Shown here piece by piece: positions 17,365 to 26,809 of a stretch of DNA of 64,000 bases. Within the stretch, counting starts at the first letter, position 1. Every line of letters begins with the position of its first letter. The DNA lies in NCBI RefSeq assembly GCF_000745835.1, contig NZ_JQKB01000005.1, forward strand, positions 62,001-126,000. Reading direction: 5' to 3'. The notes below the pieces were generated by a model. That model was not told the DNA's origin. It ran no database searches and worked only from the letters and a program-made list of their open reading frames with translations. This DNA comes from Belnapia moabensis DSM 16746 (lineage in GTDB: Bacteria; Pseudomonadota; Alphaproteobacteria; Acetobacterales; Acetobacteraceae). A program made the translations under genes and the position numbers.

Positions 17365-18777
17365 ATGTCCATGATCGACGCCCTGGCCGACGCCCTCGGC
17401 CCAAGAAACTGCCTGACCACCCCAGAGGAGATGGCCGCCTATGCGGTCGACTGGCGCGGCACCTCCCGCGCCATGCCGCTCGCCGTGCTCAAGCCCAGTA
17501 CGGTGGACGAGGTCTCGGCCGCGATGCGCCTCGCCAGCGAGGCCGGCATCCCCGTGGTGCCCGCCGGCGGCCGGACCGGCCTAGCCGGCGCCGCCGTGGC
17601 GCGACCCGGCGGCCCGCCATCCCTGGTCCTCAGCCTCGAGCGGCTGAACCGCATCCGCGACGTCGATGCGCGCGACTTCTCCCTCGTCGCCGAGGCCGGC
17701 TGCGTCATCCAGCAGGTGCAGCAGGCTGCACTCGAGGTGGACCGGCTCTTCCCCATCGCCTGGGGCGCCCAGGGCACGGCGCAGATTGGCGGAATGCTCG
17801 GGACGAACGCGGGCGGGATCCGCACCATCCGCTGGGGCAATGCGCGGGAGCTGGTGCTCGGCCTCGAAGTCGTCCTCGCCGATGGCCGCGTGCTGAACGA
17901 CCTCCGCCGCGTCCGCAAGGACAACAGCGGCTACGCGCTGCGCCACCTCTTTATCGGCGCCGAGGGCACGCTCGGCGTCATCACCGCCGCCGCGCTCCGC
18001 CTGGTGCCGCCCATGCGCGCCGTCGAGACCGCCTTCCTCGCCGTCCCCTCGCCGGATGCCGCGCTCTCCCTGCTCGGCCGCATGCAGGGTGCGGGGGCGG
18101 AGCTGATCGCCTTCGAGCTGATGAACCGCCTCTGCCTGGAGATGGTCGCCCGCCACGGCCCGCAGCTCCGCCTGCCGCTGCCGCTCGAGAGCCCCTGGTA
18201 CGTCATGGTCGAACTCGCGGCACCCCACCCCGCCGTGCCCGTGCGCGCCATGCTGGAGACGGCGCTGGAGGCCGCGCTCGAATCCGGCGAATGCACCGAC
18301 GCCGTCCCCGCCGAGAGCGAGGCCCAGCGCCTCGCCTTCTGGCGCATCCGCGAGGATTTCCCCGAATTCGGCCGCATGGACGGCCCCTCCATCCCGACCG
18401 ACACCGCCGTGCCCGTCTCCGCCGTGCCGGAATTCCTGGCCCGAACCGAAGCCGCGCTCGCCGAGCGCTGGCCGGAAGGCCGGATGTTCGCCATCGGCCA
18501 TGCCGGCGACGGCAACATCCATGTCAGCCTGAAGGCCCCGCCCGGCATGACCCATGCCGACTGGGCCGCCCGCGCCGCCGGCGCCGACATGCTGGTGAAC
18601 GAGATCGCCACCTCGCTCGGCGGCAGCTTCAGCGCCGAGCACGGCATCGGCACCAGCAAGCTGCACGCGATGCAGGCGCTGAAGGACCCGCTGGCGCTGG
18701 AGCTGATGCGGCGGATCAAGGCGACGCTCGATCCGCAGGGCATCATGAATCCGGGGAAGGTGCTCCCCTCAAACTAG
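17365..18777 (+). CDS. FAD-binding oxidase, GlcD/D-2-hydroxyacid dehydrogenase type
   Basis: This 470-residue enzyme of the VAO/PCMH fold has AGGRTGLAGAAV and GTAQIGGMLGTNAGG in the FAD domain. The C-terminal cap carries the metal-type motif GHAGDGNIHV and SAEHGIG. Such enzymes oxidise glycolate, D-lactate or D-2-hydroxyglutarate. No glcE or glcF partner is present, which favours a stand-alone D-2-hydroxyacid dehydrogenase. The ATG at 17365 matches the family N-terminus. It converges with the M20 gene and their stop codons share CTAG. Confidence 0.9.
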   Translation: MSMIDALADALGPRNCLTTPEEMAAYAVDWRGTSRAMPLAVLKPSTVDEVSAAMRLASEAGIPVVPAGGRTGLAGAAVARPGGPPSLVLSLERLNRIRDVDARDFSLVAEAGCVIQQVQQAALEVDRLFPIAWGAQGTAQIGGMLGTNAGGIRTIRWGNARELVLGLEVVLADGRVLNDLRRVRKDNSGYALRHLFIGAEGTLGVITAAALRLVPPMRAVETAFLAVPSPDAALSLLGRMQGAGAELIAFELMNRLCLEMVARHGPQLRLPLPLESPWYVMVELAAPHPAVPVRAMLETALEAALESGECTDAVPAESEAQRLAFWRIREDFPEFGRMDGPSIPTDTAVPVSAVPEFLARTEAALAERWPEGRMFAIGHAGDGNIHVSLKAPPGMTHADWAARAAGADMLVNEIATSLGGSFSAEHGIGTSKLHAMQALKDPLALELMRRIKATLDPQGIMNPGKVLPSN

Positions 18778-20165
18778 CCGCGGGCGAAGGCCGCCAGCAT
18801 CCGCGCATGGCTGCGGGCGCCCTTGTGCAGGCAGCGCAGCTCGAATTTCTCGTTCGGGCTGTGCACCTGATCGTCGTTCAGCCCGAAGCCGACCAGCAGG
18901 CTGTCGAGCCCGAGCAGCCGCCGCATGCTCTCCACCACGGGGATCGACCCGCCGCTGCCGATCAGCACCGCCGGCCGTCCATATTCCTCCGCCAGCGCCC
19001 CGCGCGCCGCACCGACCCAGCGGCTGTCGGCCGGCACCTCAATCCCCGGCGTCGTGGTGAAGATCTGCACCTCTGCCTTGGCATCCGGCGGCAGCCGCTC
19101 CTCGACGAAGCGGCGGATGCCCTCCGCCACCTTCGCCGGATCCTGCCCCGGCACCAGCCGGCAGGACAGCTTCGCATGCGCCTCGGAGGCGATGACGGTC
19201 TTGCTGCCATCCCCCGTATAGCCGCCCCAGATGCCATTGAGGTCGGCGGTCGGCCTCGCCCAGAGCCGCTCCAGCCCGCTCCGCCCGCGCTCGCCCGCCG
19301 GCGTCGCCAGACCGATATCGCCGAGGAAGGCCCCCTCGTCGAAGCCGAGGCTGTCCCACTCCACGCGCTGCGCATTGGTGATCTCGGCGATGCCGTCGTA
19401 GAAGCCCGGGATCTGCACCCGCCCGTTCTCGTCATGCAGCCCGCCCATGATGCGCGAGAGCGCGTTGATCGGGTTGAGCGCCGCCCCGCCATAGATGCCG
19501 GAATGCAGGTCGCGCGACGCCGCCTTCAGGTCGATCTGCGCATAGACCATTCCGCGCAGCCGCGTGGTGATGGCGGGCGTGTCGATATCCCACATCGCCG
19601 TATCGCTGATGACCGCGACATCGGCCGCAAGCTCGCCCTTGTTGGCGGCGAGGAACGCATCGAGGCTCGGCGAGCCCACCTCCTCCTCGCCCTCGATAAG
19701 CACCGAGACGCGGCAGGGCGGCCCGCCGGCGATCTCGTGCCAGGCCCTGAGCGCCTCCAGCCACATCGCCGTCTGGCCCTTGTCGTCCACCGCGCCACGC
19801 GCGACGACGCGTCGCCCATGCGGCCCCTCGACCACCAGCGGCTCGAAAGGCGGCGAGGTCCAGAGCGCCAGCGGATCGGCCGGCTGCACGTCGTAATGCC
19901 CGTAGAACAGCAGATGCGGCGCATCGCCGCCCGGCCCCGGATGATGCGCGACGACGGCAGGATGTCCCGCCGTTGGCCGGATGCTCGCATCGAACCCCAT
20001 GCCGGCCAACTGGTCGCGCACCCATTCGGCGGCGCGCAGGCAGTCCCCCGCATGCGCCGGCTGAGCGCTGATGCTCGGGATGCGGAGCCATTCGATGAGC
20101 CGTGCCTCCGCCGCGGGGGCATCGGCATCGAGACGGGCGAGGATGTCGGTGAGATTGGCCTTCAT
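18774..20165 (-). CDS. M20 family metallopeptidase (dipeptidase)
   Basis: This 463-residue M20 dizinc peptidase has GHYDVQPAD, the bridging aspartate region GAVDDKGQ, and the catalytic glutamates in EGEEEVGS. The LHSGIYGG segment of the lid domain is typical of the ArgE/DapE/CNDP-like dipeptidases. Its ATG overlaps the stop of the fused ABC ATPase gene (ATGA), so it is the last gene of the peptide-uptake operon and probably hydrolyses imported dipeptides. Confidence 0.92.
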   Translation of the reverse strand: MKANLTDILARLDADAPAAEARLIEWLRIPSISAQPAHAGDCLRAAEWVRDQLAGMGFDASIRPTAGHPAVVAHHPGPGGDAPHLLFYGHYDVQPADPLALWTSPPFEPLVVEGPHGRRVVARGAVDDKGQTAMWLEALRAWHEIAGGPPCRVSVLIEGEEEVGSPSLDAFLAANKGELAADVAVISDTAMWDIDTPAITTRLRGMVYAQIDLKAASRDLHSGIYGGAALNPINALSRIMGGLHDENGRVQIPGFYDGIAEITNAQRVEWDSLGFDEGAFLGDIGLATPAGERGRSGLERLWARPTADLNGIWGGYTGDGSKTVIASEAHAKLSCRLVPGQDPAKVAEGIRRFVEERLPPDAKAEVQIFTTTPGIEVPADSRWVGAARGALAEEYGRPAVLIGSGGSIPVVESMRRLLGLDSLLVGFGLNDDQVHSPNEKFELRCLHKGARSHARMLAAFARG

Positions 20166-22183
20166 GCTCCTAATCCAGCATGGGAGAACCCGCCCGGGAA
20201 GTGGCAGGCAACCCACCGCCCGGCTTCGGCCTCGGCCAGCGGCGGCATCGTTTCGCAGACCGGCTGCGCGATTGGGCATCGCCCGCGGAACGGGCAGCCC
20301 CGCGGCGGCGCCAGCGTGCTTGGCGGCTCTCCCTGCAGCAGCACGCGCTGCCGCCCCGGCTCCGGCACAGCTGAGATAAGCACGCCGGTGTAGGGATGCA
20401 GCGGCCGCGCGAAGAGCGCCTCCGCCGGCGCGCTCTCCATGACCTTGCCGAGATAGAGCACGACGACGCGGTCGCAGAGATGCCGCACCACCGCCAAGTC
20501 ATGCGCGATGAAGAGGTAGGTCAGCCCCATCCGCTGCTGCAGGTCGAGCATCAGGTTCAGGATCTGCGCCTGGATATTGACGTCGAGCGCGCTGATCGGC
20601 TCGTCGGCGACGATCATCTCCGGCTCCAGCGCCAGCGCCCGCGCGATGGAGATGCGCTGCCGCTGCCCACCGCTGAACTCGTGGGGGAAGCGCGAGACCC
20701 AGGCCGGGTTGAGCCCGACCATCTCCAGCAGCCCGCCGACGCGGTCGCGCACCTCCACCCCACGCCGCGCCAGCCCATGCGCGACCAGCGGCTCCGCCAG
20801 CGTGTCGCCGATGGTCATGCGCGGATTGAGCGAGGCATAGGGGTCCTGGAAGACCATCTGCATCCGCCGCCGCAACGGACGGATCGCCGCCGGGCTGGCA
20901 CCGGCGATCTCCTGCCCGCCAAAGACGATACTGCCGGCCGTCGGCGCATGGATGCGCGTCACGAGCCGCGCCAGCGTCGACTTGCCGCAGCCGCTCTCCC
21001 CGACGATGCCGAGCGTCTCCCCACGCGCTACGTCGAGGTCGATGCCGTTGACCGCATGCACCACCCGCCGCGGCGCGAAGAAGCTCTCGCGCGGCAGCGG
21101 GAAATGCTTCACCAGCCCGCGCACTGCGAGCAGCGGCTCGGCCGCTGGGGGAGGGGGGGGCCGCACCCCGCCAAGCCCCGCGCCGCCCGCCTTCGGCAGC
21201 ACCTGTCCCGCCTGCGTTACCCAGCACCGCGCCAGCCGCCCCGGCGCCACCTCGGCCAGCGGCGGATGCTCTCGCTCGCAGCGCTCGACCTTGAAGGGGC
21301 AGCGCGGCGCGAACCGGCACCCCTGCGGCAGGTTCAGCGCATCCGGCGGCGCCCCCTCGATGCTGACGAGCCGCCGGTCCGCGCCGAGCGGCTGGTCGAT
21401 CCGCGGCACCGCATTCACCAGCGCCCAGGCATAGGGGTGGCGCGGATCGGCCAGCACCGCCTCCGTCACCGCCTCCTCCACCACCTCGCCCGCATACATC
21501 ACCGCGACACGGCGGCAGACGCTGCCGATCACGCTCAGATCATGGCTGATCAGCAGGATCGCCGTGCCGAACTCGGCATTGAGCTGCCGCAGCAGATCGA
21601 GGATCTGCGCCTGGATCGTCACGTCGAGCGCCGTCGTCGGCTCATCGGCGATCAGCAGCGCCGGATCATTGGCGAAACCCATCGCCAGCATCACCCGCTG
21701 CCGCATTCCGCCCGAGAATTCATGCGGGAAGCGCAAGATGCTCCGCTCCGGCGCCGTGATCCCCATCCGCACCAGCAGCCCGACCGCGCGCCGCCTGGCC
21801 TCCGGCGCCGCGAAGCGTCCATGCCCCACCATCGGCTCGGTGAGTTGCCGCAGGATGCGGATGACCGGGTTGAGCCCCGTCATCGGGTCCTGGAACACCA
21901 TCGCCATCCGGTCGCCGCGCAGCGCACGCAGCTCCTCCGGCCGCATCGCCAGCAGGTCGCGTCCCTGGAAGCGGATGCTGCCGCCCGCGATCCGCGCCGG
22001 TTCCTCCAGCAGCCGCATCAGCGAGAGCGCTGTGACGCTCTTCCCGCTGCCGCTCTCGCCGACGATGCCGAGCGTCTCCCCCGCGCCGACGGTGAAGGAG
22101 ACACCGTCCACCGCCCGCACCGCCCCCGCATCGGTGAGGAAGACGGTGCGAAGATCCTCCACCTCCAGCGTAGGCGTGCTCAC
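20162..22183 (-). CDS. Dipeptide/oligopeptide ABC transporter ATPase, DppD-DppF fusion
   Basis: Two complete ATPase modules lie in one 673-residue protein. Module 1 has Walker A GESGSGKSV, signature FSGGMRQR and Walker B LLIADEPTTALD. Module 2 has GESGCGKST, FSGGQRQR and MIVADEPISALD. Each ends with the oligopeptide-transporter cysteine motif (GCRFAPRCPF and GCPFRGRCP). The start is GTG at 22183, which overlaps the dppC stop as GTGA. It energises the DppB/DppC permease encoded upstream. Confidence 0.93.
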   Translation of the reverse strand: MSTPTLEVEDLRTVFLTDAGAVRAVDGVSFTVGAGETLGIVGESGSGKSVTALSLMRLLEEPARIAGGSIRFQGRDLLAMRPEELRALRGDRMAMVFQDPMTGLNPVIRILRQLTEPMVGHGRFAAPEARRRAVGLLVRMGITAPERSILRFPHEFSGGMRQRVMLAMGFANDPALLIADEPTTALDVTIQAQILDLLRQLNAEFGTAILLISHDLSVIGSVCRRVAVMYAGEVVEEAVTEAVLADPRHPYAWALVNAVPRIDQPLGADRRLVSIEGAPPDALNLPQGCRFAPRCPFKVERCEREHPPLAEVAPGRLARCWVTQAGQVLPKAGGAGLGGVRPPPPPAAEPLLAVRGLVKHFPLPRESFFAPRRVVHAVNGIDLDVARGETLGIVGESGCGKSTLARLVTRIHAPTAGSIVFGGQEIAGASPAAIRPLRRRMQMVFQDPYASLNPRMTIGDTLAEPLVAHGLARRGVEVRDRVGGLLEMVGLNPAWVSRFPHEFSGGQRQRISIARALALEPEMIVADEPISALDVNIQAQILNLMLDLQQRMGLTYLFIAHDLAVVRHLCDRVVVLYLGKVMESAPAEALFARPLHPYTGVLISAVPEPGRQRVLLQGEPPSTLAPPRGCPFRGRCPIAQPVCETMPPLAEAEAGRWVACHFPGGFSHAGLGA

Positions 22184-23040
22184 CGGCTCCGCGCCTTCGG
22201 ATCGAGCCAATCCCTTATCCCATCGCCCAGGAAGTTGAACCCGAGCACGATCGAGAGGATGGCCAGCCCCGGGAAGGTCGCCACCCACCACTGCTCAACC
22301 AGCTCCCGCCCCTCGGCGACCATCGCCCCCCATTCCGCCGTTGGCGGCACCACGCCGAGGCCAAGGAAGGACAGGCCGGCGAAGGTGATGATCGCGTTGC
22401 CGATATCGAGCGTCACCAGCACCACCAGCGGCCCGACGGCATTCGGCACGATATGCCGCCCGAGGATGCGCGCCGGCTTCAGCCCGAGCACGACGGCGGC
22501 CTCCACATAATCTTGGCTTCGCTGCACCAGCGCCAGCGCCCGCGCAAGCCGCGCGAATTTCGGCCACCACACCACCAGCATGGCGATGATTGTGTTGGTC
22601 GTCCCGATCCCCAGCGCTGCGGCGATGGCGAGCGCCAGGATGATTGGCGGAAAGCACAGCACGAGATCGGTGAGCCGCATCAGCGCCGCATCGACGAAGC
22701 CCCGCGCATAGGCACCGACCATGCCGACCAGCGTGCCGAAGGCAGCCCCCAGCGCGACGACGGAAATCCCTGCCAGCAACGAAATCCGCGCGCCGAAGAG
22801 CAGCCGCGAGAAGCAATCCCGCCCCAGCGCATCGGTCCCCAGCCAATGCAGCGCCGAAGGCGGCTTCAGCCGGTTCGCCACATCGACGAAATCCGGCGGA
22901 TAAGGCGCCACCCACGGCGCGAAGACGGCAATGAGCACCCAGGCGAGCACGATCCCCGCCCCGATCCCCGCCAGCCCATAGCGCCGCCACAGCCGTGCCC
23001 GCCGCGAGCGCGGCGCGGGGAGGGCGATGCTCGCGCTCAC
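22180..23040 (-). CDS. Peptide ABC transporter permease (DppC-like)
   Basis: This 286-residue inner-membrane permease has the N-terminal helix GLAGIGAGIVLAWVLIAVFA, the DppC-specific HWLGTDALGRDCFSRLLFGAR, and the EAA loop region EAAVVLGLKPARILGRHIVPN. The C-terminal LGDGIRDWLDPKARSR is typical. GTG 23040 overlaps the dppB stop (GTGA). Confidence 0.93.
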   Translation of the reverse strand: MSASIALPAPRSRRARLWRRYGLAGIGAGIVLAWVLIAVFAPWVAPYPPDFVDVANRLKPPSALHWLGTDALGRDCFSRLLFGARISLLAGISVVALGAAFGTLVGMVGAYARGFVDAALMRLTDLVLCFPPIILALAIAAALGIGTTNTIIAMLVVWWPKFARLARALALVQRSQDYVEAAVVLGLKPARILGRHIVPNAVGPLVVLVTLDIGNAIITFAGLSFLGLGVVPPTAEWGAMVAEGRELVEQWWVATFPGLAILSIVLGFNFLGDGIRDWLDPKARSR

Positions 23041-24047
23041 CGCCGCACCCGCGGGTCTAGCATCGCATAGGACAGATCGACGAGAAGGTTCACCAGCAGG
23101 TAGGTCACCGAGACCACCAGCGTGATCCCCATGATCGCCGGGAAGTCGAGCGCCGCCGCACTTCGGAAGGTGTAGCGCCCCAGCCCCGGCCAGGAGAACA
23201 CCGTCTCCGTCATCACCGCCCCGGCCAGCAGGTTCGCATAGGCGAGGCCCCCCAGCGTCACCACCGGGATCAGCGCATTCGGCAGGACGTGGCGGAGGAT
23301 GGTGTAGCGCTCCCGCATCCCCTTGGCGCGGGAGACGCGCACATAGTCCTGCCCCATCGCCTCCAGCATCGCCGCCCGTGTCGTCCGGGTGATGAGCCCG
23401 ATCGTCGCCGCCGCCAGCACGATGGAGGGCAGCACCAGATGCGCCGCCGCATCGCGGAACCCCTCCCAATCCCCCGCCAGCAGCGTATCGACGAGGAAGA
23501 ACCCCGTCACCTCATCGGGCGGGAAGGCGATCGGGTCGAGCCGCCCCGGCCCCGGCGCGATCTGCAACCCGCCATAGAAGATCGCCAGCATGATGAAGGC
23601 GAGCCAGAAGGTCGGCGACGAGACGCCGATCAGCGAGACCACCCGCGCCGCCGCATCCACCCAGCTATCCCGCCACACTGCCGCCGCGATGCCGAGTGGG
23701 ATGCCGATGCCGAGCGCAAGAAGGAAGGCGATGCTGGCCAGCTCCACCGTCGCCGGCGCATATTGCGCGATATCCTCCAGCACCGGCCTTTGCGAGGCGA
23801 TGGAGGTGCCGAGGTCGCCCTGCGCCAGCCCGCGCAGGAAGATCAGGTATTGCTCCCAGAGCGGCAGGTCGAGCCCCCATTTCGCCCGCCATTCCGCGAC
23901 GGTCGCCGGGTTGCTCGCGGCGATGTCGCCGAGCTGAGCCAGCACCGGGTCCCCCGGCACGGTATTGGCGATGAGGAAGATCACCAGCGTCGCCAGCACG
24001 GCCATGACGGCGGCGCCTGCCAGTCGCGTGACCACGGTCCGCAGCAT
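23037..24047 (-). CDS. Peptide ABC transporter permease (DppB-like)
   Basis: This 336-residue permease starts MLRTVVTRLAGAAVMAVLATLVIFLI and has the DppB hallmark NTVPGDPVLAQLG after the first helix. The EAA loop is VRVSRAKGMRERYTILRHVLPNALIP, and the C-terminus ends LDPRVRR. It is the first gene of the dppB-dppC-dppDF-M20 cluster. The 62-base gap upstream separates it from the divergent 2-hydroxyacid dehydrogenase and must hold both promoters. Confidence 0.93.
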   Translation of the reverse strand: MLRTVVTRLAGAAVMAVLATLVIFLIANTVPGDPVLAQLGDIAASNPATVAEWRAKWGLDLPLWEQYLIFLRGLAQGDLGTSIASQRPVLEDIAQYAPATVELASIAFLLALGIGIPLGIAAAVWRDSWVDAAARVVSLIGVSSPTFWLAFIMLAIFYGGLQIAPGPGRLDPIAFPPDEVTGFFLVDTLLAGDWEGFRDAAAHLVLPSIVLAAATIGLITRTTRAAMLEAMGQDYVRVSRAKGMRERYTILRHVLPNALIPVVTLGGLAYANLLAGAVMTETVFSWPGLGRYTFRSAAALDFPAIMGITLVVSVTYLLVNLLVDLSYAMLDPRVRR

Positions 24048-24109
24048 TCGCCCCGCTTCTCCCTCGCCTCGTTCCCTGTAGTCTAGCCCCGAACGAAGGG
24101 GAGTGAAGC

Positions 24110-25105
24110 ATGCAGGTCTATCTCACGCATACGACCGATGCGCTGGAGAACTACTACGGCCCCCGCGCCCTCGCTGCGCTCCGCCAGGTGGCCGAGGTCC
24201 GCCTCAACGAGACCGGCCGCCACCTCGCCGGGCGCGAACTGGCCGAGGCCGCCGCCGGCTGCCAGGCCATCGTCAGCTACCGTCAGTCGCCCGGCGAGGC
24301 CGCGACCTTCGAGCATGCCCCCGACCTCGTCGCCTTCCTCCGCTGCGCTGTCGACATCCGCAACGTCGATGTCAAAGCGGCCAGCGCCGCCGGCATCCTC
24401 GTGACGCAGGCGACGCCCGGCTTCATTCCCTCGGTCGCCGAGCTCGTTCTCGGCCAGATGGTCGATCTCGCCCGCGGCATTGGCGCCGCCGCCGCCAGCT
24501 ACCATCGCGGCGAGGTGCCCACGGCGCGGATGGGCGCTCAGCTCAGCGGCAGCACCCTCGGCATCATCGGCTACGGCGCCATCGCCCGTCACCTCGCCCC
24601 GATCGGCCTCGCCCTCGGCATGCGGGTGCTGGTGACGGACCCCCATGCCCGCGTCGAGGATGCCCGCATCGAGCAGGTGGAGCAGGACCGGCTGCTGGCC
24701 GAGAGCGACTTCGTGGTCTGCCTCGCCATCGCCAACGAGCAGACCGAGAACCTGCTGAACGAGGCCGCCTTCGCCCGGATGAAGCGTGGCGCCTTCTTCC
24801 TAAACCCTTCGCGCGGCAACCTGGTGGACGAGGCCGCCCTGCGCGCCGCGCTCGACAGCGGCCAGCTCGCCGGCTGCGCCATGGATGTCGGCCGCGCGCC
24901 GGACCAGATGCCGACGCCCGACCTCGCCGCCCATCCGAAGGTCATCGCCACGCCGCATGTCGGCGGCCTCACCCCGGCGGCGATTGAGCATCAGGCCTTC
25001 GATACGGTGCGTCAGGTCACGGCTCTCGCCGAAGGCCGCCTGCCGGACCATGCCGTGAATGCCGACCGCGCGCATCGCCTCTCGCGCCTCGGCATCCGAC
25101 CTTAA
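24110..25105 (+). CDS. D-isomer-specific 2-hydroxyacid dehydrogenase
   Basis: This 331-residue NAD-dependent dehydrogenase of the phosphoglycerate-dehydrogenase type has the nucleotide motif GIIGYGAIARHLA near residue 148, the catalytic arginine in NPSRGNLVDEAAL and the catalytic histidine in TPHVGGLTPAA. The usual catalytic glutamate of the DVFEPEP motif is not obvious (here DVGRAPDQMP). GGGGAG precedes the ATG. It lies opposite in direction between the binding-protein gene and dppB, and its TAA shares TTAA with the binding-protein stop. Confidence 0.88.
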   Translation: MQVYLTHTTDALENYYGPRALAALRQVAEVRLNETGRHLAGRELAEAAAGCQAIVSYRQSPGEAATFEHAPDLVAFLRCAVDIRNVDVKAASAAGILVTQATPGFIPSVAELVLGQMVDLARGIGAAAASYHRGEVPTARMGAQLSGSTLGIIGYGAIARHLAPIGLALGMRVLVTDPHARVEDARIEQVEQDRLLAESDFVVCLAIANEQTENLLNEAAFARMKRGAFFLNPSRGNLVDEAALRAALDSGQLAGCAMDVGRAPDQMPTPDLAAHPKVIATPHVGGLTPAAIEHQAFDTVRQVTALAEGRLPDHAVNADRAHRLSRLGIRP

Positions 25106-26724
25106 ACCGGCCTGGCTTGGCCAATCTCCAGCTGCCAACCCGCCGCCGTCAGCGGGAACTCCTTCACCGTATTGCGCACCGCGATCTGGTAGACGGGCTG
25201 GAACAGGATGATGTGGTTGGCCTGGTCCACCATCGCCCGCTGCCACTCCACCCAGAGCGCCGCGGCCTTCGCCTTGTCCGTCTCCTGCGCCGCGCGCTTG
25301 ACGAGGCCGGTCATCTCCGGCGGCACGGTCCAGTGGACGCGCCTCGCCACCCGCTCGACGACGGCAGCGGCCCAAAGCTCGTTCTCCACCGCCGGCGGGT
25401 TCCAGAAGGTCAGCACCCCACCCTGCGCCCGCCCGGTGGTGAAGCTGGTGCGCAGGTTGACCTGATCCATCGGAGCCAGCTTCACCCGGATGCCGACGCG
25501 GCCGAGATCCGCCTGGATCTTCTGCGCCAGCAACTGGTACGAGACGCCCGCCACCGCCGCATTGCCATAGGCGATCTCGAACTCGAACCCCTCCGCGAAG
25601 CCGCCCTCTCGCAGTAACTGCTTCGCCTTATCCAAATCCTGCTTGAACCCGACCTCCCGCGCCACCGTCTCCGTGCTGCCATTCACCCCGATCGGCAGGA
25701 AATGCGCCGGCCTGAGCGCCGCGCCGCCCAGCATGCTGTTGACGATACCGTCATAGTCGATGGCATGGCCGATCGCTTGCCGGCACGCCTTCTGCGCCAG
25801 CGCCCGGTTGAACTCGGCATTCTGCGTCAGCGCCATGTAGACGAAGTCGAGGCTCGGCAGCCGCTCCGCCCGCACCTGCGGCTCGTCCTTCAGCGTGGCG
25901 ATCTGCTCGGGAATGAGGTTGAAGGCCGCCTGGATGTCGCCGCGGCGGATCGCCAGCAGCTGCGCCGCGCTGTCACTGAAATGCCGGATCACCACCCGCT
26001 CATAGGCCGGCGCCCCGCGCCAGTGATGCGGGTTGCGCACGAGCTGGATCTGCTGGTTCCGCTCCCACCTGACGAGCCGGTACGGCCCGGTCCCGGCGCT
26101 GTTCTGGTTCAGCCAGTCCGTCGCCTTATCCGCCTCCTTGGCATCCGGCCCCATGCTCCCGCCATGCTGCGTCACCAGCTTCTTCTCGGTGATGCCGAAG
26201 CTCGGCGCGCAGAGGATGTTGAGCAGCGGCGCGGCCGGGTCGTTCATGACGAGGTCGATGGTCCTCGCATCGACGATCTCGCAGCGGTCGATCGCCTTCA
26301 CATATTGCTGCGTCTGCTCCTTCATCCGGATCAGCCGCTCGAAGGTGAACTGCACGTCCTCCGCCGTCACCGGCGCGCCGGAGGCGAATTTCACCCCCTC
26401 GCGCAAGGTAAAGCGCCAGCCCTTGCCGTCCGGCGTCCGCGCCCAGGCGGTGGCGAGCGCCGGCTTCGGCTCGATGTAGTCGCCGGGCATCAGCGTCACC
26501 AACGGATCATAGGTCGCCGCCAGCGTCATCGGCGGCGTGTATTGCGCCTGCTTGACCGGATCGAGGGTGATGGTGTCGCTGATGTCGATGCCGATCACCA
26601 GGGTCGCGCCGCGCGTCTGCGCATAGGCCTGGCCCGCCGGCAGCAGCGCCGAGCCCGCCGCCAGCCCCATCAACTGCAGCACATCCCGGCGCGCGATCGG
26701 CCGCGCGGTCTCGTCCAGCTCCAT
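25102..26724 (-). CDS. Peptide-type ABC transporter substrate-binding protein (family 5)
   Basis: This periplasmic solute receptor (540 residues) is of the DppA/OppA family and probably serves the DppBCDF system. The N-terminus carries a twin-arginine-type signal (ARRDVLQLMGLAAGSALLPAGQAYA). Core motifs include TRGATLVIGIDISDTITLDP, TAWARTPDGKGWRFTLREGVKFASGAPVTAEDV and GTGPYRLVRWERN. A strong GGGAGGGG precedes the ATG at 26724. It is separated from its permease genes by an oppositely oriented gene. Confidence 0.92.
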   Translation of the reverse strand: MELDETARPIARRDVLQLMGLAAGSALLPAGQAYAQTRGATLVIGIDISDTITLDPVKQAQYTPPMTLAATYDPLVTLMPGDYIEPKPALATAWARTPDGKGWRFTLREGVKFASGAPVTAEDVQFTFERLIRMKEQTQQYVKAIDRCEIVDARTIDLVMNDPAAPLLNILCAPSFGITEKKLVTQHGGSMGPDAKEADKATDWLNQNSAGTGPYRLVRWERNQQIQLVRNPHHWRGAPAYERVVIRHFSDSAAQLLAIRRGDIQAAFNLIPEQIATLKDEPQVRAERLPSLDFVYMALTQNAEFNRALAQKACRQAIGHAIDYDGIVNSMLGGAALRPAHFLPIGVNGSTETVAREVGFKQDLDKAKQLLREGGFAEGFEFEIAYGNAAVAGVSYQLLAQKIQADLGRVGIRVKLAPMDQVNLRTSFTTGRAQGGVLTFWNPPAVENELWAAAVVERVARRVHWTVPPEMTGLVKRAAQETDKAKAAALWVEWQRAMVDQANHIILFQPVYQIAVRNTVKEFPLTAAGWQLEIGQARPV

Positions 26725-26809
26725 CGGACCCCTCCCAGGGCTGGCCGCGCGGTTTGCCCGCGCCGGCTGATACGGCACGATAGGAGCCGAACGAGGGGGA
26801 AGGGAAGCC

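Noticed and set aside
17304-20393. 1029-codon plus-strand open frame
   Set aside because: It spans several recognisable genes in other frames and reads as Arg/Pro-rich nonsense.
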